NCBI GenBank assembly: GCA_947631725.1 | Contig: CANRML010000018.1 | Coordinates: forward strand, 1 to 14,794 | Reading direction: 5' to 3' | Origin: an uncultured Clostridia bacterium | GTDB lineage: Bacteria > Bacillota > Clostridia > TANB77 > CAG-508 | DNA length: 14,794 bases | Shown here: positions 1-6,918 of the stretch, one piece after another | How the letters are laid out: the number at the start of each line of letters is the position of its first letter | Numbering within the stretch: the stretch's first letter is position 1 | The notes under the pieces: generated by a model | What the model was told of the DNA's origin: nothing | What the model saw: the letters and a program-made list of their open reading frames with translations, nothing else | Databases searched by the model: none | Translations under genes and position numbers: made by a program

Positions 1-8
1 TTTGATAT

Positions 9-54
9 AAAAAATAGCGAATTAGAAAAATTATTTTCCAATTCACTATTTTTT
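9..54 (-). terminator. Rho-independent terminator after spoIVB
   Basis: The arms at 13-29 and 34-50 form an uninterrupted 17-bp stem around a 4-nt loop, extendable to 9-54 with A-T pairs. Read as minus-strand RNA the stem contains two G-U pairs and no mismatch, and it is followed by a U run. Read as plus-strand RNA the same two positions would be A-C mismatches, which favours minus-strand use. It lies about 90 bp past the spoIVB stop; the stretch between (about 61-143) is A-rich on the minus strand and holds no gene that I can see. Confidence 0.85.
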
Positions 55-143
55 TGTGCTACTTTTTCAGCAGCCTCTCAATATGAAGCTTTTTCTTTTC
101 TTTTTGTTTTATTTTTTTGTTCCTTTTTTTATTTTTTTCTTTT

Positions 144-1382
144 TTATTTTTCTGCTTTATATAATTGTTCTATCATAATATCTCCAAATACTCCATATCC
201 TTCTAAAGGCTCATTTACTAATACATGTGTTACTGCTCCAATTAACTTTCCATTTTGGATGATTGGTGATCCACTCATCCCCTGTATAATTCCTCCTGTT
301 TTTTCTATTAGTCTATTATCAGTTACTTTTATTTTCATACTTTTATTATCATAATTATTTTCAGGAAAAATTTTTTCAATTTGAATTTCATATTTTTCTG
401 TTTTTCCATTTTCCAAACTACATATGATTTCTGCTTTTCCTGGAGTTATTTCACTACGTGATGCCACTTCCATTTCTTGTGATTTATCTAATTGTAAACT
501 TGATAAATCTTCTACTTTTCCATAAATTCCAAAACCAGTATTTTTTGTAATTGTACCAATATTTTTTTGTTTATCCAATGTTCCTTGAATTTTTCCTGGA
601 TTTCCTTTTTCCCCTTTATCTATACTTAAAATATTTGTTGTTACAAATTCTCCTGAAGATATTTGAATTAGTTGTTCTGTATCTATGTCTACTAATCCAT
701 GTCCTAATGCTGCAAATTTTCCAGTATTTGGTTCATAAAATGTTACTGTTCCAACACCTGCTGCACTATCTCTTACCCAAAGTCCTAGTTTATATTCTGA
801 ATTATATGTTTTTACAGGTGTTATATTACATTTTAATGTTTCTTGTTTATGAATATATTGTAATTTTATTTCCTTCCCTTTAGATTTATTAACTTCATTT
901 ATTAAATCATCTGTTGTTGCAATTTGAATTTCATTTATTGCAATTATTGTATCTCCTTCTGCTATTTCTGTATTTTCATATGGTTTATACATTTTTTTGT
1001 CTTGTCCTTCTATTTCTGACATCCCTACAACTAAAACTCCGCTCGTGTATAGTTTTACACCTGCTACACTCCCTACTGGTATTACTTTTGTTCTTGGTAA
1101 TATATCTACATTTACTTCTTTTAATGGTATTGAATTTAATAAACTTAATTCAAGTTTTGCTATTCCTGCTTCTGCTGTAACTGAATTTCCTTGGGATGAT
1201 ACCGCTTCTATTGTTGGTTCATTATTCTTTTTGCTTATTTGCATACCATATAGCATTTTAAAATCTATATTTTCTCCTTCAAATAGTGTTATATGCTCTG
1301 GTATTGCATCAATTGTTAGTATATATATGAATAAAATAAGCAAAATAAAAATAGGTATTGTCATTTTTATTAATCTTTTCAT
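144..1382 (-). CDS. spoIVB: SpoIVB serine peptidase (S55 family), sporulation
   Basis: This is a 412-residue protein of usual SpoIVB length. In the family, SpoIVB is secreted from the forespore into the intermembrane space and cleaves SpoIVFA, releasing SpoIVFB to process pro-sigma-K. Visible features are an uncleaved-type membrane segment at about 7-25, a PDZ domain at about 105-190 (TSGVLVVG, then AEGDTIIAIN), and the S55 peptidase domain. The catalytic candidates are His228 in LGHG, Asp355 in KVTD and Ser370 in QGMSGSP. The 15-residue Asp-Ser spacing matches what I recall of the Bacillus subtilis enzyme. The AAAGGTGAT ribosome site supports the start. The gene is the last before the terminator at 9-54 and begins 54 bp after the pilus operon's last gene, so read-through is possible. 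No in-frame CGG is present. Confidence 0.96.
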   Translation of the reverse strand: MKRLIKMTIPIFILLILFIYILTIDAIPEHITLFEGENIDFKMLYGMQISKKNNEPTIEAVSSQGNSVTAEAGIAKLELSLLNSIPLKEVNVDILPRTKVIPVGSVAGVKLYTSGVLVVGMSEIEGQDKKMYKPYENTEIAEGDTIIAINEIQIATTDDLINEVNKSKGKEIKLQYIHKQETLKCNITPVKTYNSEYKLGLWVRDSAAGVGTVTFYEPNTGKFAALGHGLVDIDTEQLIQISSGEFVTTNILSIDKGEKGNPGKIQGTLDKQKNIGTITKNTGFGIYGKVEDLSSLQLDKSQEMEVASRSEITPGKAEIICSLENGKTEKYEIQIEKIFPENNYDNKSMKIKVTDNRLIEKTGGIIQGMSGSPIIQNGKLIGAVTHVLVNEPLEGYGVFGDIMIEQLYKAEK

Positions 1383-1436
1383 ACAATCACCTTTATTAGT
1401 ATTTCCTGATTATAAAAATTAATACCTATTTTTATT

Positions 1437-3224
1437 TTAAAATGCATTTTCTACACGATATAATCCATATCTTTCTCTTCCAAGTGCTGTATAATATCGA
1501 ATAGCTAATTCTGAATTATGCGGATCTTCAAGTATAGCTTTTTTGCTTTGTGGATTTACCTGATTTTGCTCTACTAAGCAATGATAACATGCAAAAGCTT
1601 TTCTTGGATAATAGTATTTTGACAAAGTCATTTGATCTGAACCTTCTTCTCCTTGTATATATGACATTGATTTTACGACATAGTTTATATTAAAATGTGC
1701 CCCAGTTATATTATCCTGCTCATCTGCTAATTTCATACATTCTACTCTATGATAATTATTATCACCTGTTTCTATATATATTGAATCTTCTGAAACGAAG
1801 TCCTCATTTTTGCTGTTATTTATTACTGCATATCCATTATATACTTTTCCACCAATGCTTAGTCCTTGCATAAAGCTTATCATCCCTATATTACTTGTAA
1901 GTCTATCCCATTCTTCTTCTTTTAGTTGTGGCATTTCAAAACTTGTTGAACTTGTTGATATCTTATCAAAATTTGATATTGCAACAGATAAGTTTTTCTC
2001 TATACAATATTTTATAATAGCTTTTTTATGTGTATTAAAGTTTGAATCATCATCTTCGATTGATTTTCCACCAGAATTTAATTCAGCAAAAATCTTAATA
2101 TTGTTTGCATTATCTATTTCATAGTCTTGATATTTTTCTTCTACACCTGTAAAAATGTTTTTTCCTTCTTCATCTACTGCATTTCCTATTGTTAGATCTC
2201 TTAATACACTACTAGTTATGTTATTTTTTAGTTCTATTGCTTGTGTATAATAGTTTTGTGCATTTGTATTGTTTTTTATAAACAATGTTTCTGGTGTATC
2301 TGATACTTCTTTTATTGTTCCTGCTTCATCTTGTTCATAAACTTTATCATTTTCATCGTCAAAGTAATAGTTTTTTCCATCCATAGGGCGATATGTCAAT
2401 TCTTTACCATTAATTGTTCCTCTTCCTCTTCTGCCATAATTTACTCCTGGTACACTTTCTGTTCTTTCTAATATCCCATTTGCTGTTAGTCTATATACTT
2501 TTTTGCTTTTATTTGAATCACCTTTACCTACATAATATTTTGTACCATTTATTTTACGATATGATAATTCCACAGGCTCTCCTTCAAATATTACTGTTTC
2601 TGTTAGATGTTCTGTATCTATCTTTTTATCTCTATAATATATTCCATCTGCTCTTTGAACAACATCACTAAGTAAATATCCTCTTAATTCTATAGGTTTT
2701 CCATTACACATCCCTGTAATTGTTATATAACTATCTAATGAATATGTTATAACTACATCTGTACTTCCTGTTTTATACCTACAGCTATAATATACATATG
2801 GTTTTAAATCATATATAGTTTCTTTATCTCCTTCTATTGTTTTTCCAGATTTATCTACAACATTTTCATATGGTGTATAGATATAATAGCCATCATATAA
2901 AGTGTAAACTAATGCTGGTATGTGATTTTGTAATGATGCTTTATTATACCCATTCATTGAAAATTTAGATTCAACTGATGTAAAAAAAGAATTCACAGAT
3001 GCTTGAATATCTCTTATTTTCGAATCTGCTAATGTTGATGTATTACTATTTACTGTGTTTAATTGAAATGCTTGAATTGCCTCATAAGTTGCCTCTTTTA
3101 ATTTCATATCATATGATAATTGCAATTCTATTGTTTTCATATTAGCAGAAACATATGAATTTAATACTACTGCAATTGGTAATATAATTACAATAAAAAT
3201 AATTGCTAAGTTTTGTAATTTCAT
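1437..3224 (-). CDS. Large membrane-anchored extracellular protein of the pilus operon
   Basis: I do not recognise a named family for this 595-residue protein. It begins with a single hydrophobic segment at about 5-25 after a short MKLQN start. A long helical region follows (about 30-90), then a Tyr-rich body, so it is most likely anchored in the membrane with the bulk outside. Two imperfect repeats are visible at about 217-256 and 274-309, both with the pattern ELxYRxxxGxxYY followed by KVYxxxxxGxxxE. Four cysteines near 497-549 and 172 are scattered rather than paired obviously. It lies directly after the TadE-like gene, behind a 14-bp hairpin, with the ribosome site CAAAGGAAA. Position and architecture suggest a minor pilin, tip protein or adhesin of the pilus; that is inference only. 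Confidence 0.6.
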   Translation of the reverse strand: MKLQNLAIIFIVIILPIAVVLNSYVSANMKTIELQLSYDMKLKEATYEAIQAFQLNTVNSNTSTLADSKIRDIQASVNSFFTSVESKFSMNGYNKASLQNHIPALVYTLYDGYYIYTPYENVVDKSGKTIEGDKETIYDLKPYVYYSCRYKTGSTDVVITYSLDSYITITGMCNGKPIELRGYLLSDVVQRADGIYYRDKKIDTEHLTETVIFEGEPVELSYRKINGTKYYVGKGDSNKSKKVYRLTANGILERTESVPGVNYGRRGRGTINGKELTYRPMDGKNYYFDDENDKVYEQDEAGTIKEVSDTPETLFIKNNTNAQNYYTQAIELKNNITSSVLRDLTIGNAVDEEGKNIFTGVEEKYQDYEIDNANNIKIFAELNSGGKSIEDDDSNFNTHKKAIIKYCIEKNLSVAISNFDKISTSSTSFEMPQLKEEEWDRLTSNIGMISFMQGLSIGGKVYNGYAVINNSKNEDFVSEDSIYIETGDNNYHRVECMKLADEQDNITGAHFNINYVVKSMSYIQGEEGSDQMTLSKYYYPRKAFACYHCLVEQNQVNPQSKKAILEDPHNSELAIRYYTALGRERYGLYRVENAF

Positions 3225-3248
3225 AATATAATTTCCTTTGTTTATATT

Positions 3249-3281
3249 AATAGCTTGTAATTATATCAATTACAAGCTATT
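3249..3281 (-). promoter_or_regulatory. Perfect 14-bp intergenic hairpin
   Basis: Arms at 3249-3262 and 3268-3281 pair perfectly around a 5-nt loop. It fills the 67-bp gap between the TadE-like gene and the 595-residue gene, just upstream of that gene's ribosome site. Only a short U-poor tail follows on the minus strand, so it is not a classic terminator. A partial terminator, an mRNA processing or stabilising hairpin, or a differential-expression element inside the operon would all fit. On the plus strand the following T-rich tract could end antisense transcription. Confidence 0.6.
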
Positions 3282-3291
3282 TCTATTTTCT

Positions 3292-3894
3292 TTATTTTGA
3301 AGAAGTAGACATTACCATCCCACTTGCTTCAGCAGAAATGGTAGATACGTTTTTTCCTAAAGCAGAATATACTGCACTACCTACTTGTTCAGCCCAAGAA
3401 AGGCTTGTATTTCTAAACCTAAAAACGACTCTATCTCCTGGCTTTAATGGATATGCTCTTGCTTCCCCACTTTCTGGATACATATACTCTTCTCTTTGTG
3501 CATTATATATTGTATAATACCAGTTCTCTCCTACTTTGTCTCTTTGTACTTGAACTGTTTTCTTAGCTGGGTTATCATCTAATGTTTGAATTTCACTTTC
3601 TAAATCTCCTAGAACTCCTGTTGAAGCTATAGTTGCTTCTGCTTCGCTACAAGCTTCTGGGGTAATTTCTCCTGCCATGCAAGCCTGATCCACTAATTTT
3701 TCTAATGCCGCTTGAATAGTTTGTTGAGCCATATCGTCTGTCCTGTCTGCTATTGTCATAATTGGGAAAATGAACATGATTCCAACTGCTGTAAATATAG
3801 CTATTATTATCATTAAGCTGTCACCTATATCTCCTCTTTCTGAAGATATTTTAGATTTCAAGCTTTGTTTTAATGCTAATATCCTATCTTTCAT
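3292..3894 (-). CDS. TadE-like minor pilin / pseudopilin
   Basis: A 200-residue protein with a basic N-terminal tail (1-20), the junction SERGDIGDSLMII at 18-30 and one membrane helix at about 26-48, followed by an outside domain. The SERG motif just before a hydrophobic helix recalls TadE/TadF pseudopilins (ERGA-type starts), which are needed for Tad pilus assembly. Two cysteines at 72 and 82 could form a disulfide loop. The C-terminal half contains a PLKPGDRVVFRF segment and a Ser-rich tail. A strong AAAGGAGG ribosome site precedes the start. It lies 15 bp after the last pilin gene. The TadE assignment rests on architecture and context, not on a family match that I could run. Confidence 0.6.
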   Translation of the reverse strand: MKDRILALKQSLKSKISSERGDIGDSLMIIIAIFTAVGIMFIFPIMTIADRTDDMAQQTIQAALEKLVDQACMAGEITPEACSEAEATIASTGVLGDLESEIQTLDDNPAKKTVQVQRDKVGENWYYTIYNAQREEYMYPESGEARAYPLKPGDRVVFRFRNTSLSWAEQVGSAVYSALGKNVSTISAEASGMVMSTSSK

Positions 3895-3909
3895 TTTTCC
3901 TTTCCTCCT

Positions 3910-4585
3910 TTAAATATTATTACCTACTACATATCTTATTACTCTTATCTTCTTTTCATTGGCATCAGTTTCTGTTATATCTTCTTCAGTTTCTTCTTCT
4001 GGTTCTTCTCCTAGTGTATCAGCTATTGAATATATTCCTGCTTCTTCTATTATGTTGTTTTTATTTTGTAATCTCTCATATAGTGAGTCATCTGCTAATT
4101 GTATTGTATTTCCATAATAATTTTTAAAGCTATTTAATTCTGGAGCATTACTTAAAAAATCGTTTTTGTCATAGTAAAGAATTGCATTTAAAAATATATT
4201 TTTTCCTTCTATTGTATCTTCCAAAAAATCAGATTCTTTAATTCTAGTAACAGGTTCGTCTTCCCCACCAGATGTAGATTTAATGGTATATATTGGTTTA
4301 GTTGTCCCGTCCATCCCAAGCACTAAAGTCAAATTCAACCTCATATGCTTCATTAAATACTCTTTTTAGAGTTGGGATTATAGTTTCTAAACTTACTTTA
4401 CGGGTTGTTCCTTCTAATTTATAATACAATTGTCCATCTATATATGCAGTTTCTCTGTCCATATTACTCATTACACTATCAGCAGTTTGTCTAGCTTGTC
4501 CAAATGCTACAATACTTACTGTAAGTGCAATCATGAATAATAAGACAGCTCCTGCCATTTTCAAAGCTTCTGCAGCATTTTCCAT
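3910..4585 (-). CDS. Pilin-like protein C, read through a CGG +1 frameshift
   Basis: The zero frame starts at 4585 behind a GAGGGG-type ribosome site and gives 92 residues: the MENAAEAL start, a membrane helix at about 10-30, then a globular segment ending EFDFSAWDG. Codon 93 is CGG, and a stop follows two codons later. The +1 frame stays open to 3910. Skipping the C of CGG reads GGG (Gly) and continues as GTTKPIYTIKS, giving a 224-residue protein in the size range of its neighbours. The downstream frame has a possible ATG at 4353 but no ribosome site there. The C-terminal part has an acidic stretch (EEPEEETEEDITET). Role inferred: minor pilin or pseudopilin. It belongs to the MENA group with 4638-5078, 5628-6102 and 6115-6903. 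If CGG is not a shift site, this is a pseudogene. Confidence 0.8.
4306..4309 (-). other. CGG +1 frameshift site 1 (pilin C)
   Basis: The minus-strand context is GAT GGA C GGG ACA, with C at 4309. The zero frame reads CGG GAC AAC TAA and stops; skipping the C restores a long open frame. Deleting one G of the GGG run would also restore the frame, with Arg kept, so this site alone cannot fix the exact base skipped. The other three sites share only the in-frame CGG followed by a purine. Confidence 0.8.
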
Positions 4586-4637
4586 AACTTATCATCCCCC
4601 CTCTGGAGATTGAAGCTGTTGTAGTTAATTGTTATTA

Positions 4638-5078
4638 TTAATCATCAGAACTATCGCCAAAGTTTTCGTCACCAACATCAAGTGCAGTTGTAGTGTTATC
4701 TTTACCTACATATACTTTTATTTTATTAATTCTACCATCTTGACCTGTTTCCATTTCAACATTATATGTATTATTATTCTTAACTCCTTTTGTATATGGC
4801 TTACTAACATCATTTAGTGTAACCAAAACACCATCTTTGTCTTCACTTCCTGCATTTGTTGATATTACTTCGTTTATTAAAGATTTTACCATTGTTCCTT
4901 TCATGTTTCCTTCATATTTTGAAAATTTTTGGTTAAATGAAGATATTTCAGCCTCTGTCATACCACTTCCTGACACAACATCTTGTGCTTGTGTAAATAT
5001 CATTATACCTAATGATATTAATAAAATTGATAATAGAATCGCTCCTGCAATTATTAATGCTTTTGATGCGTTTTCCAT
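4638..5078 (-). CDS. MENASKAL-type pilin, probably major pilin
   Basis: A 146-residue intact protein with the start MENASKAL, a membrane helix at about 8-30 and a polar C-terminal domain with an acidic tail (GDENFGDSSDD). It shares with its paralogues the signature FNxxFxxY (F48) followed by a helix ending in LIN. Its size, single N-terminal helix and place in a Tad-type operon support a pilin role. It is the simplest and shortest intact member, so it is the best candidate for the major subunit. The start lacks an obvious leader before the helix: no Gly-type prepilin peptidase site is seen. A strong AAAGGAGG ribosome site precedes the ATG. It contains no in-frame CGG, unlike two of its paralogues. 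Confidence 0.7.
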   Translation of the reverse strand: MENASKALIIAGAILLSILLISLGIMIFTQAQDVVSGSGMTEAEISSFNQKFSKYEGNMKGTMVKSLINEVISTNAGSEDKDGVLVTLNDVSKPYTKGVKNNNTYNVEMETGQDGRINKIKVYVGKDNTTTALDVGDENFGDSSDD

Positions 5079-5125
5079 AATAATTTTCCTCCTTTGTTTT
5101 GTTTATATATATTAAAAATTAATAA

Positions 5126-5560
5126 CTAAGATATTGTCATTTGTTCAAATAACAAGCTTTTAACTAATTTTGTGTTTTCATGATGTTGTATATCAACACA
5201 TTTAAATTGTATATTATTGTAGTATTCTAAAAATGTTTGTATTCCACTTTTTGCGAATACTTCCATTGGGTATATTTCATCATTGTCTATCATCTTTATG
5301 CTTATTTTTATTGAGTTTGTTGTATTTTCTATATATAAGTTATTCTTATCTTTTTCAACATTGTTTCTGTAATTACTATCCATTGCCTTATTTATAGCTG
5401 TTGCTACTTCTGCTCCATATACTTGCCTTTGATAATAGCTTTCAAATAGTTGATTTTGCTGTGCTACAGTATTTTCATTTGATTTGTACATTATATATAA
5501 GTAACTAATACTGCAAACTATTATTATAACAGCTACAAAAAAATAAATAAGTTTTTTCAT
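5126..5560 (-). CDS. Minor pilin-like membrane protein
   Basis: A 144-residue intact protein starting MKKLIYFF with one membrane helix at about 4-24 and an extracytoplasmic domain. It does not begin with MENA, but the body resembles the pilins: LFESYYQRQVYGAEVATAIN lines up with the FNxxFxxY helix, and the C-terminus has FKC followed by KSLLFE, like KC and KKLSFE in pilin A and KC and KKINFE in pilin B. It therefore looks like a diverged minor pilin or pseudopilin. The ribosome site AAAGGAG is well placed. It sits between pilin B and the probable major pilin in the same operon. Confidence 0.6.
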   Translation of the reverse strand: MKKLIYFFVAVIIIVCSISYLYIMYKSNENTVAQQNQLFESYYQRQVYGAEVATAINKAMDSNYRNNVEKDKNNLYIENTTNSIKISIKMIDNDEIYPMEVFAKSGIQTFLEYYNNIQFKCVDIQHHENTKLVKSLLFEQMTIS

Positions 5561-5579
5561 TTTACTCCTTTATATTATA

Positions 5580-5606
5580 ACACTTTGAACTTTTTTTTTC
5601 AAGTGT
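5580..5606 (-). repeat. Small A-loop hairpin upstream of 5126-5560
   Basis: The sequences ACACTT(T)GAA at 5580-5589 and TTCAAGTGT at 5598-5606 are inverted, with one bulged base, around a homopolymer loop (A run on the minus strand). It lies in the 67-bp gap between pilin B and the next gene. It may be an mRNA structure; the AT bias makes chance possible. Confidence 0.35.
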
Positions 5607-5627
5607 ATATTTTCATTTTTCGACTTT

Positions 5628-6102
5628 TTAACTGCTTAATTTTTCAAAATTTATCTTTTTTACTCTTCCTTCATTATTATACTCGCTTATTATACATTTA
5701 TAAGTAGGAAGTCCATGGATTCCTTCTGCATCTTCTCTTATGCTTTCCCTATCTGTACCAACAAGTTCTTCTACCTTTTCCCTATTTCTTTCACAATTTG
5801 CTATTATAGCTTTCCCTGTAATATTAACAGTAATTTGGTTTTCGTTATTACCTTCATTTTTTAAATTATTTTCTATAGCTAAATTCACAACTGTTAAAAC
5901 ATCATATATTGTTAAGTCTTCACGATCTTGATAAATTGTAAATTGTGTATTGAATTGAATTATTTGTTGTTCTGCATTTTGTTTTTCAATTTGTCTTGCT
6001 TGTCCGTGAAAAGGTTGCATATAAGTAAGCAGCTAAGCTAAGGATCATTACTCCTATTAATACTTCAGCAGCCATAAATAAAGCTTTTGATGCATTTTCC
6101 AT
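5628..6102 (-). CDS. Pilin-like protein B, read through a CGG +1 frameshift
   Basis: The zero frame starts at 6102 behind GAGGTG, 12 bp after pilin A, and gives 32 residues: MENASKAL plus a membrane helix ending YLYATFS. Codon 33 is CGG, and the zero frame stops five codons later. Skipping the C reads GGA and continues GQARQIEKQ for 125 residues to 5628, giving 157 in total. The joined protein has the MENASKAL start from one frame and FNTQFTIY from the other, and Phe50 of the FNxxFxxY motif falls at exactly the same residue number as in intact pilin A (6115-6903). The C-terminus has YKC and VKKINFE as in the paralogues. The downstream frame has no ribosome site of its own at 6020. Role inferred: minor pilin. 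Confidence 0.85.
6003..6006 (-). other. CGG +1 frameshift site 2 (pilin B)
   Basis: The minus-strand context is TTT TCA C GGA CAA, with C at 6006. The zero frame stops at TGA five codons after the CGG. Skipping one base restores a frame whose motif spacing equals that of the intact paralogue. Skipping a T of the preceding TTTT run would restore the frame too, but the CGG is common to all four sites while the T run is not. Confidence 0.85.
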
Positions 6103-6114
6103 ATTTCACCTCTA

Positions 6115-6903
6115 TTATTTTACAAATTCAAATGATAACTTTTTAACTTGTCCATTTCCTTTTGCTTCATTAGTATAATATTCTTCTCCTGTACATTTAA
6201 ATTTAGAAGTTTTAAAGTTTGCAAATTCTGTTTGTGTATCTATTATTTTGAATCCTTCGTCAGGGTCTTCTATTAACATATTTTCTAATGTTTTTAACTT
6301 TCCTGTGATTTTTTTGCCTAATACTGTTTCCATTGATTTTCCCTTTTGTTTGTTTATTGAGGCTTCACTTTCACCTTTATTATCTGCATCATAATTTTCA
6401 TAATACAATCTCAAGCCTTCTTCATTTGATGCTAAAACACTCATATTTGTTCTTCCATATTCATCTTCGTTGCTTCTTTGGTCTTTTATCATTTTCATAA
6501 TTGTACCATTTGTATTTGCATTAGTATCAGTTAATGTAAATACATTTACATTTTGTAATAATAAAGTTGCCCCATATTTATTTTTGAAATCATCTTTGAA
6601 ATTTTTTATTTGAATTTCGATTTTTTTTGTGTAATCTAATTCTCCTATTTGTTTTTCAATGCCTTTGTTGTTATAATCTTCTACCTTATTTAATAAAGCA
6701 ATTAATTCAACACCTTTAACATCATTTCTAATATATTGAGTAAATTCTTCGTTAAATTTTGCAAGTTCTGTAGCAGCTGCAAGTTTTGTTGAAGATGCTT
6801 GATAGTCAGAAACTTTGTTTAAAGACAACATCAGTAGTGAAACCGTCATAATTGCTATTAAAATTGTTCCTGCAATTAGTAATGCTTTTGATGCATTTTC
6901 CAT
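6115..6903 (-). CDS. MENASKAL-type pilin-like protein A
   Basis: A 262-residue intact protein, the longest of the pilin-like group. It has MENASKAL, a membrane helix at about 8-30, the helix signature FNEEFTQY at F50 followed by a segment ending LLNK, a variable middle, and a C-terminal FKC followed by VKKLSFEF. The same start and C-terminal pattern recur in pilin B, which shows that they are paralogues. It is the first pilin gene after the platform protein, behind AAAGGAG. A role as minor or variant pilin is inferred from the family features and from the operon. It has no in-frame CGG, and so it serves as the uninterrupted reference for the shifted paralogue. Confidence 0.7.
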   Translation of the reverse strand: MENASKALLIAGTILIAIMTVSLLMLSLNKVSDYQASSTKLAAATELAKFNEEFTQYIRNDVKGVELIALLNKVEDYNNKGIEKQIGELDYTKKIEIQIKNFKDDFKNKYGATLLLQNVNVFTLTDTNANTNGTIMKMIKDQRSNEDEYGRTNMSVLASNEEGLRLYYENYDADNKGESEASINKQKGKSMETVLGKKITGKLKTLENMLIEDPDEGFKIIDTQTEFANFKTSKFKCTGEEYYTNEAKGNGQVKKLSFEFVK

Positions 6904-6918
6904 TTAGGTTCTCCTTTC

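Noticed and set aside
61..143. Possible small gene in the A-rich (minus strand) stretch after spoIVB
   Set aside because: Only low-complexity sequence leading into the terminator; no start with a ribosome site.
1383..1436. Forespore-type promoter before spoIVB (GTATT, 17 bp, AATACTA)
   Set aside because: The spacing is attractive, but transcription would begin at or inside the ribosome site, leaving almost no leader; in such AT-rich sequence the match is weak evidence.
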